Assembly (NCBI RefSeq): GCF_007655305.1
Contig: NZ_VLOG01000019.1
Coordinates: 1-46,191 of the forward strand
Reading direction: 5' to 3'
Source of the DNA: Algoriphagus algorifonticola
GTDB lineage: Bacteria; Bacteroidota; Bacteroidia; Cytophagales; Cyclobacteriaceae
Length of the DNA: 46,191 bases
The notes under the pieces were generated by a model. That model saw only the letters and a program-made list of their open reading frames with translations. It was not told the DNA's origin and made no database searches. Of the stretch, positions 39,118-46,191 are shown piece by piece. The number at the start of each line of letters is the position of its first letter. Position 1 is the first letter of the stretch. Both the position numbers and the translations under genes were made by a program.

Positions 39118-39516
39118 TTAGGAATTATTCCTAGCCTCCCAAATTCTCATAAAAAGCATATGTCCCATACGACGGGCATGCTCTTTAGCATAATCAGCCA
39201 CTTCCCCCTCAAAATATCGATTGATGGTTGCAAACCACAGTTCTAGCCAATGTCCAAAATGCGCCTGCTCAATTTGATGATTGACCTGAGCATCTACCTC
39301 TCTATGCACCTTTGTAGGATTAAATTTCCCCCTTCCCGGCCCTGTTTGGAGTAAGATCATTTCCCAAAAGTCACTCAAATGCACCAAGTGATGCTCCCAA
39401 TCCTTAACCACATGATTGAAAACCGGTCCCAAAACTTCATGCTTTCGAACCTGATCATAAAAGCGGCGAACTAAAAAATCGACTTCCTTTCTACTTGATA
39501 TCAGAGCCCTATCCAT
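39118..39516 (-). CDS. Group III truncated hemoglobin
   Basis: The 132-residue protein fits the group III truncated globin family, cytoplasmic heme proteins that bind oxygen or nitric oxide. The N-terminus has FLVRRFYDQVRKHEVLGPVF, with the conserved Phe-Tyr of helix B. The heme-ligand region is seen as AHFGHWLELWFATINRYF, where the His before WLELW is the likely proximal ligand. MGHMLFMRIWEAR ends the protein. Its ATG overlaps the stop of the phosphodiesterase gene by one base (TGATG), so it is translationally coupled to it. Confidence 0.93.
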   Translation of the reverse strand: MDRALISSRKEVDFLVRRFYDQVRKHEVLGPVFNHVVKDWEHHLVHLSDFWEMILLQTGPGRGKFNPTKVHREVDAQVNHQIEQAHFGHWLELWFATINRYFEGEVADYAKEHARRMGHMLFMRIWEARNNS

Positions 39517-40763
39517 CAGTTTTCTTTGAGAATTGGCTTTAAAACTTCTAGCTGACCATCTATAGAATCAGGACTAGGTAAGCCTAATATTTCACAGATA
39601 ATCGGATAAATATGAATGTTTTCAAAGGGCTCAATTACAAGTCCTTCTTTGAAAGCAGGACCATTCGCATAAAATATCCCCTGCATTTCCTGATAATCAG
39701 GACTAAATCCATGCTCTCCGAAGACTTCAGTTTTGGACATGGCAGCACGATTTTGATATCGGAACATCCCGCGATCATCTGTTAGATAATATCCCAAATC
39801 AGGTATAATCAAAAGGTCTCCCATCAAATCCTCATGCAGACTTAAATCCTGATAGTACTCACGATCGGCTATATCAATGACATGAATATGCTTACCTCTG
39901 GATTCTATCAAGGCTTTAATCTCAGCCTTTTCATCTGGATTTTTTAGGTGCATATGCAACAAAGCCCCCGAGTTTACAATTCGTGCTTCTACCCCATCCA
40001 CCAAGGGTTCATAATTAATCAAATTTTCCCTAGGCACCTCCACCATTCCATGGTCAGATACCAAAATTACATTGATGGGAAGATCCAAACTTTTCAAACC
40101 TTCAAACAAAGCTCCTAACTCCCTATCCAAACGTGTGAGTGTCTGCTTCAGTGCTGCATCATTAGATGGACCAAATGCATGCCCCGTATCATCCATATCA
40201 GAAAAATAAAGCGTAATCAGCCGAGGTCTTTCATTTTCGGGAAGTTGTAGCCATTCAAAAACTTTTGAGATTCTAGTCAGGTTAGGGACCTTACCATCGT
40301 AATCATAATAATAACTAGGTCTGACTCCCTGAATAGCCGCCTCACTTCCTACAAAAAAGTAACTCGCAGCTGTCAGCCCATTTTGCTCAGCTAGAACCCA
40401 GAGCGGAGTTCCCCCATACCAATAGCCGTCAGTCACCACCTCCCGGTTGGAAATGGAGTATTGCTTATCCTTTTTGGGATCATAAAAGCTATTATCAACC
40501 AAGCCATGATGTTCAGGCTTTAAACCAGTAGCAATGGTATAATGATTGGGAAATGTCTTGCTGGGAAAAGAAGGGATCAGACCCTGCGCTGCTGTTCCAT
40601 TTGCTATGAAATTACTTAGGTTTTCTGGCTTAAATCGATTAACATAATCGTATCGAAACCCATCCAGAGAAATCAAAATCACATATTGATCTTCTTTATC
40701 CTGGGAAAAAGCTTTCAAAATAGTTGAAAGACCGATGACAAAACCTAAGAGTAATAGCCTCAT
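39516..40763 (-). CDS. Ectonucleotide pyrophosphatase/phosphodiesterase, exported
   Basis: The 415-residue protein belongs to the ENPP group of the alkaline phosphatase superfamily, which hydrolyse phosphodiester or pyrophosphate bonds with two metals. A signal peptide (MRLLLLGFVIGLSTILKAFSQ) ends near residue 21. The first metal-binding Asp is in LISLDGFRYDY, the threonine nucleophile (T70) is in FPSKTFPNHYTIATGL, and later metal ligands are in SDMDDTGHAFGP, VSDHGMVE and GEHGFSPDYQEMQG. The frame extends to a TTG at 40781, but the ATG at 40763 gives the clean signal peptide. The globin gene overlaps the end by one base. Confidence 0.94.
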   Translation of the reverse strand: MRLLLLGFVIGLSTILKAFSQDKEDQYVILISLDGFRYDYVNRFKPENLSNFIANGTAAQGLIPSFPSKTFPNHYTIATGLKPEHHGLVDNSFYDPKKDKQYSISNREVVTDGYWYGGTPLWVLAEQNGLTAASYFFVGSEAAIQGVRPSYYYDYDGKVPNLTRISKVFEWLQLPENERPRLITLYFSDMDDTGHAFGPSNDAALKQTLTRLDRELGALFEGLKSLDLPINVILVSDHGMVEVPRENLINYEPLVDGVEARIVNSGALLHMHLKNPDEKAEIKALIESRGKHIHVIDIADREYYQDLSLHEDLMGDLLIIPDLGYYLTDDRGMFRYQNRAAMSKTEVFGEHGFSPDYQEMQGIFYANGPAFKEGLVIEPFENIHIYPIICEILGLPSPDSIDGQLEVLKPILKEN

Positions 40764-40778
40764 AAATTTATTTTTTAT

Positions 40779-40786
40779 CAAAAATA
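40779..40786 (-). promoter_or_regulatory. Candidate -7 box for the phosphodiesterase-globin unit
   Basis: On the minus strand this is TATTTTTG, matching TAnnTTTG, about 16 bases before the ATG at 40763. It covers the alternative TTG start, which argues for the ATG. No clear -33 element was found. Confidence 0.45.
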
Positions 40787-40846
40787 TGGTCTGAATAAGT
40801 TTTTACCTATCTATTCCTTAACTTATTTCCCAGCTAAGAAACTCCT

Positions 40847-42202
40847 ATGAGAACCATTTATATTATACCCTTCCTATTGTTGTTTGCATGCGATTCGCCA
40901 AAAACTGACCCTGTGGACCAGGCACCGGATGAGAATGTCACGAAACTCAGTGATGAAGAACTATTAGACACAATTCAATATTACACTTTTCAATATTTCT
41001 GGGATGGGGCTGAACCTAACTCTGGAATGGCACCTGAAAGAATTCACATGGATGGCGTTTATCCCGCCAATGATTCCCATGTGATCACTACTGGAGGAAC
41101 AGGCATGGGTTTAATAGGAATTCTTGGAGCAATTGAAAGAGGTTGGATCAGCAGAGTTCAGGCTGCAGGGAGATTTGAGAAAATCTTAAACTTTCTGGAA
41201 AAAGCAGACCGTTACCACGGAGTTTGGCCACATTGGTTGGATGGAAAAACCGGAAAAACTGTTCCTTTCTCTCCAAAGGATGATGGAGCCGATTTGGTAG
41301 AATCCGCTTTTTTGATGCAGGGCCTGTTGGCTGTGCGGGAATACTATAAAAATGGCAATGAATTAGAAAGAAATATTGCTGAAAGAATAGATCAACTCTG
41401 GAGGGAAATGGATTGGAGCTGGTTTACAAGAGGAGGACAGAATGTTTTATACTGGCACTGGTCTCCTAATTTTGGATGGGATATGAATTTTGCCTTGGAG
41501 GGCTACAATGAGGTATTAATCACTTACATCCTAGCAGCCTCCTCTCCTACACATAGCATCAACTCTGAGGTTTACCATCAGGGATGGGCCAGATCAGGAG
41601 ATATTAAAGCTCCTTCCGCCGGAGGATACGGCTTCCCGCTTCAGCTTCGCCATAATGGAGCGGAAGAGTTGGGAGGACCGCTATTTTGGGCACATTACTC
41701 CTATTTGGGCTTACATCCTTTTGGGCTAAAAGATGCTTATGCAGATTATGGGCAGGAAAACACCAACCAAACACTGATTAATCGAGCATGGTGTATTGCA
41801 AACCCAAATAAATTTTCCGGGTATGGAGAAAATCTTTGGGGACTTACCGCTTCTTATTCTATCAACTTTTACGATGCACATCGGCCAGGAAATGACACAG
41901 GAGTCATTTCTCCGACTGCAGCTGTTTCTTCCATAGTATATACTCCGGAAGAGTCCATGAAAGTGATTAGAAATTTATATGAAAATTACGGAGACCAAGT
42001 ACTTGGGCCTTATGGATTTTACGATGCCATGAGTCCTCATCATAACTTTTTCCCACAGCGCTATTTGGCCATAGATCAAGGTCCAATGGTGACCATGATA
42101 GAAAATTACCGTACTGGATTAGGTTGGAAACTATTTATGAATGCTCCTGAGATTCAGGCTGGATTGAATAAACTGGGATTTGAGTACCAGGTTCCTCAAT
42201 AA
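40847..42202 (+). CDS. Glucoamylase-like lipoprotein (GH144-type)
   Basis: The 451-residue lipoprotein (signal ending LLFAC, lipidated C15) belongs to the glucoamylase-like family that includes GH144 endo-beta-1,2-glucanases of Bacteroidota. Family blocks are YYTFQYFWDGAEPNSGMAPER, ITTGGTGMGLIGILGAIERGW, WPHWLDG, the acidic cluster DDGADLVE (D145, D149, E152) in the active-site region, GENLWGLTASY and YDAMSPHHNFFPQRYLA. It should act on extracellular or periplasmic glucans, but the exact linkage is inferred from family. It is divergent from the phosphodiesterase gene. Confidence 0.87.
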   Translation: MRTIYIIPFLLLFACDSPKTDPVDQAPDENVTKLSDEELLDTIQYYTFQYFWDGAEPNSGMAPERIHMDGVYPANDSHVITTGGTGMGLIGILGAIERGWISRVQAAGRFEKILNFLEKADRYHGVWPHWLDGKTGKTVPFSPKDDGADLVESAFLMQGLLAVREYYKNGNELERNIAERIDQLWREMDWSWFTRGGQNVLYWHWSPNFGWDMNFALEGYNEVLITYILAASSPTHSINSEVYHQGWARSGDIKAPSAGGYGFPLQLRHNGAEELGGPLFWAHYSYLGLHPFGLKDAYADYGQENTNQTLINRAWCIANPNKFSGYGENLWGLTASYSINFYDAHRPGNDTGVISPTAAVSSIVYTPEESMKVIRNLYENYGDQVLGPYGFYDAMSPHHNFFPQRYLAIDQGPMVTMIENYRTGLGWKLFMNAPEIQAGLNKLGFEYQVPQ

Positions 42203-42266
42203 AAAATATGCGTATCAACTTCTATTGCAGTAAGAGTTTGAAGGCTTAGATTTTATAAAAAACATT

Positions 42267-43058
42267 TTAAGAAAGCTCCTCAAGCTCCCTTAGAATGTCC
42301 TGTATATCGCCAATTATTAGATTTATATCTTCTATATAGGTAGCATGTCTATTTTTATAATCTTTCAAAAACACTTCCCCAATTAAAATTCTTTTATCAG
42401 TGTATTCTTCTAAAAGTTCTAGCTTCTTTTCCATATCCCAATTCAAATAGACGTCTGATTCTTTTATTTCCTGAATCAATTCTTTGTTTTCATACCAAAT
42501 TGGCAAATAATCTTTTTGAAAATAAGAGGCCAGTTCTGAGTCTGAAAGATTAAAGAAATGTTCATTAAAATCTGATGTTTTAGCTTCATTAAGGGCAAAC
42601 TCGCTCTTGAATTCTTCAAACTCTTCAGGCTCACTTAAAAGTCTCATTGGAATGGCAAATGATAAAAAAACTGAACTGGAAATCAGTAAAACCAACAATC
42701 CGATTCCTACAGCCTTCAGGTTATTTTTGGATTTTATATGATTTATTTCTCTAAACTTTAATTCCTCACCAAATAGTTTTTTTGAAGTATGGTAGACAAT
42801 CAGAGCAGTTATAAATGGAATTAGAAAGTTAGGAATCTGATTGACAAAATATTTGGGAATGAAGATTATTGAGCAAAACAATAGGGTCTGAAAGATGAAA
42901 AATGATATAACAATCGTTAGTCCTTTTCTTCGTTTTTCCAAAACTTGGAGGTTCTTATAAATCACTATTCCTCCTGCTAAAGGTCCTCCTAAAAATGTGG
43001 CTAAGCAAATTCCTAAATATGAATACAGCTTGGGTATTTTTAACTCTTCGTTTTCCAT
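42267..43058 (-). CDS. Membrane protein with acidic C-terminal domain
   Basis: A 263-residue protein. The first ~135 residues hold four helices (about 12-30, 44-62, 70-90 and 110-135), the first with ATFLGGPLAGG, a motif I have seen in uncharacterised Bacteroidota membrane proteins. The rest (about 145-263) is soluble, acidic and mostly helical, possibly periplasmic. No catalytic motif is recognisable. It is convergent with the GH144-like gene and stands alone. The function is unknown. Confidence 0.72.
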   Translation of the reverse strand: MENEELKIPKLYSYLGICLATFLGGPLAGGIVIYKNLQVLEKRRKGLTIVISFFIFQTLLFCSIIFIPKYFVNQIPNFLIPFITALIVYHTSKKLFGEELKFREINHIKSKNNLKAVGIGLLVLLISSSVFLSFAIPMRLLSEPEEFEEFKSEFALNEAKTSDFNEHFFNLSDSELASYFQKDYLPIWYENKELIQEIKESDVYLNWDMEKKLELLEEYTDKRILIGEVFLKDYKNRHATYIEDINLIIGDIQDILRELEELS

Positions 43059-43172
43059 TCTCTACTGAGAAAATATGAACATATTAAAAAATTAAGATTT
43101 AGCAATCATCTTGAGAATAAATCACTAAAAGCACAGAAGAATTTACGAGGAAAAGAAGACCCGTTAAACTAT

Positions 43173-43724
43173 TCAGAAATCAATCCGCATCAAATAATCT
43201 GTCTGTATCTCATCTCCAAAAGGAAAGGGATGTGAATCAAAAATTCTCAATCCATTTTTTTCATAAAACCGGATAGCTCTGGCATTATGCTCCCAAACAC
43301 CCAACCAAAGGTATTTTTTACCTTTTTCCTTGGCGAAATCGATCCCAAAATCCAATAGTTTCTTTCCTACTCCTTTCCCCAGATATTCTTCCAAAACATA
43401 CAGGCGAGCTATTTCCAAACTCACTGGATCATGGATATCAGTTTGGGCAGGTACTTCATTCAGCTTGGTATAGCCTATGATGGTATCCTCTAATTTGCCA
43501 ACATAAAAATGAGAGGCAGCTTCTTGAAATTCTTTGGCAATTTGGGAATACGCAAATGCTTCATCTAAGTATGCACTTACATTCTCAGGTTTATTCCCTT
43601 CTGTGAAAGCCTGTAAAAACGCCTCCCGAGCCACATTCACCAGCTTAGGCAACTCCTCCTTCTTTAGGGGAGTGATAGTGAGATCGATCTTATCGGTTGG
43701 CACGCTGAAGTTTTTTAAGTGCAA
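43173..43724 (-). CDS. GNAT family N-acetyltransferase
   Basis: The 183-residue protein has the GNAT acetyltransferase fold. The acetyl-CoA-binding motif is LEEYLGKGVGKKLLDFG, followed by YLWLGVWEHNARAIRFYEKNG, a typical C-terminal segment. The substrate is unknown. The ATG start overlaps the end of the upstream gene by 35 bases; a GTG about ten codons later would reduce this, and the opening residues are not conserved enough to decide. It is likely the last gene of a small minus-strand cluster. Confidence 0.88.
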   Translation of the reverse strand: MHLKNFSVPTDKIDLTITPLKKEELPKLVNVAREAFLQAFTEGNKPENVSAYLDEAFAYSQIAKEFQEAASHFYVGKLEDTIIGYTKLNEVPAQTDIHDPVSLEIARLYVLEEYLGKGVGKKLLDFGIDFAKEKGKKYLWLGVWEHNARAIRFYEKNGLRIFDSHPFPFGDEIQTDYLMRIDF

Positions 43725-44298
43725 CTTGAATTTGGTTGAGAGGGTATCCCCCTAAGATTCCTCGAAACTCTCCCGATGGATGTATCACTACAAAACTTCC
43801 GCAAGGATAGGGATATCGAAAAAATGTTTGGGAAAATACTCCATCCGGATCAGGTTTCCAGGTAACTACATCCTGAAATCTTTCCAAACCAGAAGGATTG
43901 GAATAAAGATAAATCGGTGGAGCTGCATTAGCTTTTTCCGCCCATTTAATTAAAGTTTTGTGCTCCTTCTCAAAGGATTTGGTCCGATCTCCCGAACCAG
44001 TGGAATTACATTCATCTTGGCCTGGATAAAAAATCACAATCAGTGATTTTTCTTGATTCAGCGCATCCAGATTTCCTGTTTTCTCAAAAAATGCTTGGGG
44101 ATCCACCTTTCCAAACGGCATCCTATGAACCAATATTTTTCCTCCTTCTCCATCAGGAATACCAAAATAGGGCCCTTCCAAAATTTGATTTTCAAAATAC
44201 TCTCTGCTTACATCCCTTCCCATTTCATCTTTATAGCCTGTTTGGCCAAGAAGAGCGAGTGGTGATAGAAGAAGAAATAGTAGCAAAATTGCTTTCAT
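43690..44298 (-). CDS. Secreted protein with a thioredoxin-fold-like core
   Basis: A 202-residue exported protein. I use the ATG at 44298, where a clean signal peptide begins (MKAILLLFLLLSPLALLGQ). The frame upstream to 44352 adds 18 residues that would spoil the signal. The centre (IVIFYPGQDECNSTGSGD, then PPIYLYSNP and FVVIHPSGEFRGILGGYP) resembles a thioredoxin-like fold, but the CxxC is missing. It could be a degenerate redox or DUF4174-like protein; this is tentative. It overlaps the GNAT gene and follows the VOC gene by 62 bases. Confidence 0.65.
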   Translation of the reverse strand: MKAILLLFLLLSPLALLGQTGYKDEMGRDVSREYFENQILEGPYFGIPDGEGGKILVHRMPFGKVDPQAFFEKTGNLDALNQEKSLIVIFYPGQDECNSTGSGDRTKSFEKEHKTLIKWAEKANAAPPIYLYSNPSGLERFQDVVTWKPDPDGVFSQTFFRYPYPCGSFVVIHPSGEFRGILGGYPLNQIQVALKKLQRANR

Positions 44299-44360
44299 TC
44301 TGGAAAAATAAGGGCTTCTACTCAGTCTAAAAAGATCGAAGTAAAATTTCAAATAGCTTT

Positions 44361-44717
44361 TCAGATAGACTCACCAAAAGTCAAGAGGTTATTATCCGGA
44401 TCGAGCAAAGCAAATTCCTTTTGACCCCAAGGCTTGAGTTGGAGCGGTCCATTGGGATGAATAGCTACTCTTTTCTCAATTAAGGTTTGATAGTATTTTT
44501 CGATACCCGTGACACGGATATAAACCTGTCCATAGTTCTCTTTAGGGTCCAAATCCTTAAACCTAAAAAAATGAATCTCAATATGATCTTTTTTTAACAT
44601 GAGGTAATCCTCATAGTCTGCCTTCCCCAGCACCTCAAAACCTAATTGATCACAATAATATTTTTGAGTTAGGGTCTTGTCCCTCATGGGAAGCTTGGGG
44701 TGTATGGCTGTGAGCAT
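44361..44717 (-). CDS. VOC family (glyoxalase/bleomycin-resistance-like) protein
   Basis: The 118-residue protein is one vicinal-oxygen-chelate domain: paired beta-alpha-beta-beta-beta motifs with YYCDQLGFEVL, HIEIHFFRF and LLDPDNNLLTFGE. The pattern is closest to bleomycin-resistance-type binding proteins, which sequester a ligand, rather than to metal glyoxalases. The ligand is unknown. It follows the zinc-ribbon gene by 30 bases, suggesting an operon. Confidence 0.87.
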   Translation of the reverse strand: MLTAIHPKLPMRDKTLTQKYYCDQLGFEVLGKADYEDYLMLKKDHIEIHFFRFKDLDPKENYGQVYIRVTGIEKYYQTLIEKRVAIHPNGPLQLKPWGQKEFALLDPDNNLLTFGESI

Positions 44718-44747
44718 AGAATTTAATTTTATTAAGTAGTGACTAAA

Positions 44748-44954
44748 TCAACAACAAGAATTGCCTTTTTGAATCGGTGGACATTTCCCTGTTCCATAGC
44801 TGCAAAAAACGCAACAGTCACCTGGAAGAGGTTTGAGTATAGTTTTACATTGCTCACATTCATAAAAGAAAACACAGGCATCTTCAGGCATATGCTCTCT
44901 TTTTTGAAATCCACAATTTGGGCAAGTGATGGTTGAATCTAGTTGAACAAGCAT
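44748..44954 (-). CDS. GDCCVxC small zinc-ribbon protein
   Basis: This 68-residue cysteine-rich protein has C11xxC14 and C33xxC36, a zinc-ribbon pair, then the signature GDCCVFC (C47, C48, C51) and CPPIQ. It ends with a Cys-Cys pair, giving ten cysteines in total. It matches a widespread small family named for GDCCVxC, in which some members contain selenocysteine; here all positions are Cys, with no in-frame TGA. A role in metal or redox handling is assumed but unproven. The VOC gene follows. Confidence 0.87.
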   Translation of the reverse strand: MLVQLDSTITCPNCGFQKREHMPEDACVFFYECEQCKTILKPLPGDCCVFCSYGTGKCPPIQKGNSCC

Positions 44955-45042
44955 GAATATAAATTACCAATAATCTAATATCTCCCATTTAGGTCTTCCA
45001 AATTATTTTTGATTTTATGTCAGGGGAAAAAAGAATTAAAGT

Positions 45043-45300
45043 TTATTGAAAAGAACTAACATATAATGACCTTGCTTTTCCGTCAATTTTCAATCCTTTT
45101 TGGACACAAAATGCTTTTAATTCATCCAAATCAATTACAATTCGATTGGGCAAAAAACCGGAGGACTTCAATTGTTTTTCGACCTTCAAAAAGTCTTGGT
45201 ACGACTCTTCCCAAGTATCATGCATTTTTTCAGGATCATCAATCATCTCTATCAATTTGCTCCAGTCTGATTTTCTGTAATATGCTAGGTTCAAACTCAT
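45043..45300 (-). CDS. Small conserved-looking protein of unknown function
   Basis: An 85-residue soluble protein, MSLNLAYYRKSDW at the start, with a regular helical pattern (SKLIEMIDDPEKMHDTWEES) and a C-terminal IVIDLDELKAFCVQKGLK-type segment followed by a short DGKARS tail. It looks like a real gene because of its codon use and regular spacing of hydrophobic residues. I do not recognise a named family. It may head the small minus-strand cluster, 88 bases before the zinc-ribbon gene. Confidence 0.65.
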   Translation of the reverse strand: MSLNLAYYRKSDWSKLIEMIDDPEKMHDTWEESYQDFLKVEKQLKSSGFLPNRIVIDLDELKAFCVQKGLKIDGKARSLYVSSFQ

Positions 45301-45783
45301 ATTTCAAATCAATTTTGATATAAGTAAAGATAAGAAAACTGACTTTTTCAATTTCAACTTATTTAATATGGATTTCCGCTTTCTTACCAAGAACTACTAA
45401 TTAAGACTATTTGTCAACTAGTATGATTGCGGATAATCAGATTATTTATAAAAATGCATTTATGACCAACTTATTGGTAATGATACAGTAAATAATTGAA
45501 CTGAAATTTATTCTTTGTCAACCTTTCCCTTATTAATCAAATAAGTCCTTAGCTAGGTTCAGCCAAGTAATAAAAGACCTATCCTACAAGTAAGTACAAA
45601 AATTCACTAAACTTTTTTTTGAATTTTTTGAATTTGGTCTCCCAAAGCCCAATTATCCGACAGCAAACGACTGCTATCGGATACTATCGACTGCCTCCCG
45701 ACTAATTTCTCAACGGCCCTACACCTTTGACTCATCAATTTGCCTCTGGCGAAAAATTATTTCACACTAAAACTATAACTATT
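45301..45783. other. 483-base gap with an imperfect hairpin before ssb
   Basis: Very AT-rich, with no convincing gene on either strand. The ssb frame opens upstream only from a TTG at 45727, without conservation. It contains an inverted repeat at 45654-45683 (listed separately). A promoter for ssb should lie here, but the nearest TA and TTTG boxes are not correctly spaced. Confidence 0.5.
45654..45683. repeat. Inverted repeat upstream of ssb
   Basis: TATCCGACAGC pairs with GCTATCGGATA over 11 positions with one mismatch, around an eight-base loop. There is no T-run, so terminator function is doubtful. The TATCGG core resembles the palindromic TATCGGGG at 342-348. Confidence 0.5.
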
Positions 45784-46122
45784 ATGAACGCACTAAGAAA
45801 CAGAGTTCAACTCATCGGAAGAATGGCAGACAAAATTGAAGTAAAGACTTTGGAGTCCGGCAAGAAGCTGGGAAAAGTTCGATTGGCAACCAATGAAACC
45901 TATAGAAATCAACAGGGAGAAAAGGTCGAAGAGACTACCTGGCACAATTTAGTCATCTGGGGAAAACAGGTGGAAATCGTGGAAAAATATACTGATAAAG
46001 GTTCAGAGATCGGCATTGAGGGAAAACTCAGTAGCAGGAATTATAAAGACAAAGAAGGAGTAAAGCGATATATCACAGAGGTGGTGGTCAGTGAAGTGAT
46101 GTTAATGGGTTCTAAATCCTAA
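45784..46122 (+). CDS. ssb: Short single-stranded DNA-binding protein
   Basis: The 112-residue protein is a single OB-fold of the SSB family: MNALRNRVQLIGRMADKIEV, then GKVRLATNETY, TTWHNLVIWGK and GSEIGIEGKLSSRNYKDKEG. The ATG at 45784 is the natural start; the frame upstream to a TTG at 45727 adds unconserved residues. It ends right after the OB-fold, so the flexible tail and the acidic DDDIPF-type tip that recruits partner proteins are missing. It is probably a second SSB, distinct from the full-length replication SSB. No neighbours are visible on its right. Confidence 0.92.
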   Translation: MNALRNRVQLIGRMADKIEVKTLESGKKLGKVRLATNETYRNQQGEKVEETTWHNLVIWGKQVEIVEKYTDKGSEIGIEGKLSSRNYKDKEGVKRYITEVVVSEVMLMGSKS

Positions 46123-46191
46123 TTTTAGACCCGAAATATGCAGTAGACTTCTTATTACGAGTCCAAACCGCTTCAAAATCAATCGCTTTGC

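Noticed and set aside
40764..40781. TTG start for the phosphodiesterase
   Set aside because: It overlaps the candidate -7 promoter box, and the ATG at 40763 gives a clean signal peptide.
44748..44954. Possible selenocysteine in the GDCCVxC protein
   Set aside because: All signature positions are encoded by Cys codons; no in-frame TGA is present.

Overview
The window looks like ordinary chromosome from a Bacteroidota bacterium, most likely order Cytophagales, family Cyclobacteriaceae (Algoriphagus-like). The assignment is inferred from gene content, not from a database search. It rests on T9SS/gliding-type C-terminal domains, SprB-like repeats, Bacteroidota-type promoters (TTTG-N20-TAnnTTTG), a YbiT-type ABC-F protein, AT-rich DNA, and a dense mix of housekeeping genes with secreted lipoproteins. 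I found no rRNA, tRNA, CRISPR array, transposase, integrase or phage gene.

Layout. 1-415 is a gene-free start with two perfect palindromes. 416-4377 holds a secreted gamma-glutamyltransferase, a two-domain CHRD lipoprotein and galE. 4449-14452 is a 10-kb minus-strand tandem array of three giant paralogous secreted proteins (IgGFc-binding-like head, PKD domain, Ig-like modules, three SprB-like repeats, gliding-type C-terminal domain). 14618-19311 runs rightward: ABC-F ATPase, sodium:solute symporter, RlmI-like rRNA methyltransferase and a small histidine-containing membrane protein. 19596-23761 runs leftward: rsmA, mgtE and a 2-hydroxyacid dehydrogenase, then greA (own consensus promoter and a terminator-like leader hairpin) and a HIT protein. 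23867-29516 runs rightward and is core metabolism and translation: pdxA, DUF177 (yceD), rpmF, fabH, efp, accB, accC. 29654-35510 is a tight three-gene operon of cell-envelope proteins (PSD1 cytochrome-like lipoprotein, Tat-exported DUF1501 protein, and a membrane protein with cytochrome-c-like, leucine-rich and chitobiase-C-like parts). 35543-45300 is a mixed accessory stretch: beta-propeller lipoprotein, formate/nitrite-type channel, CotH-like secreted protein, group III truncated globin coupled to an ectonucleotide pyrophosphatase/phosphodiesterase, a GH144-like lipoprotein, and a run of small minus-strand genes (GDCCVxC zinc-ribbon protein, VOC protein, thioredoxin-fold-like secreted protein, GNAT acetyltransferase, unknowns). 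A short single-stranded-DNA-binding protein closes the window.

How the genes fit together. FabH starts fatty-acid chains from the malonyl units that AccB/AccC help make. L32 and EF-P are ribosomal or translation factors in the same stretch, and RsmA and the RlmI-like enzyme modify rRNA. The three giant paralogues, GGT, CHRD, PSD1/DUF1501, propeller, phosphodiesterase and GH144-like proteins are all exported, so the accessory genes mostly serve the cell surface and periplasm.

Most noteworthy: the tandem array with an internally duplicated two-domain module in its middle member and non-canonical C-terminal domains; the greA leader hairpin downstream of a perfect promoter; an ABC-F protein in which exactly one of the two composite ATP sites is degenerate; and the PSD1-DUF1501-LRR envelope operon of unknown function.
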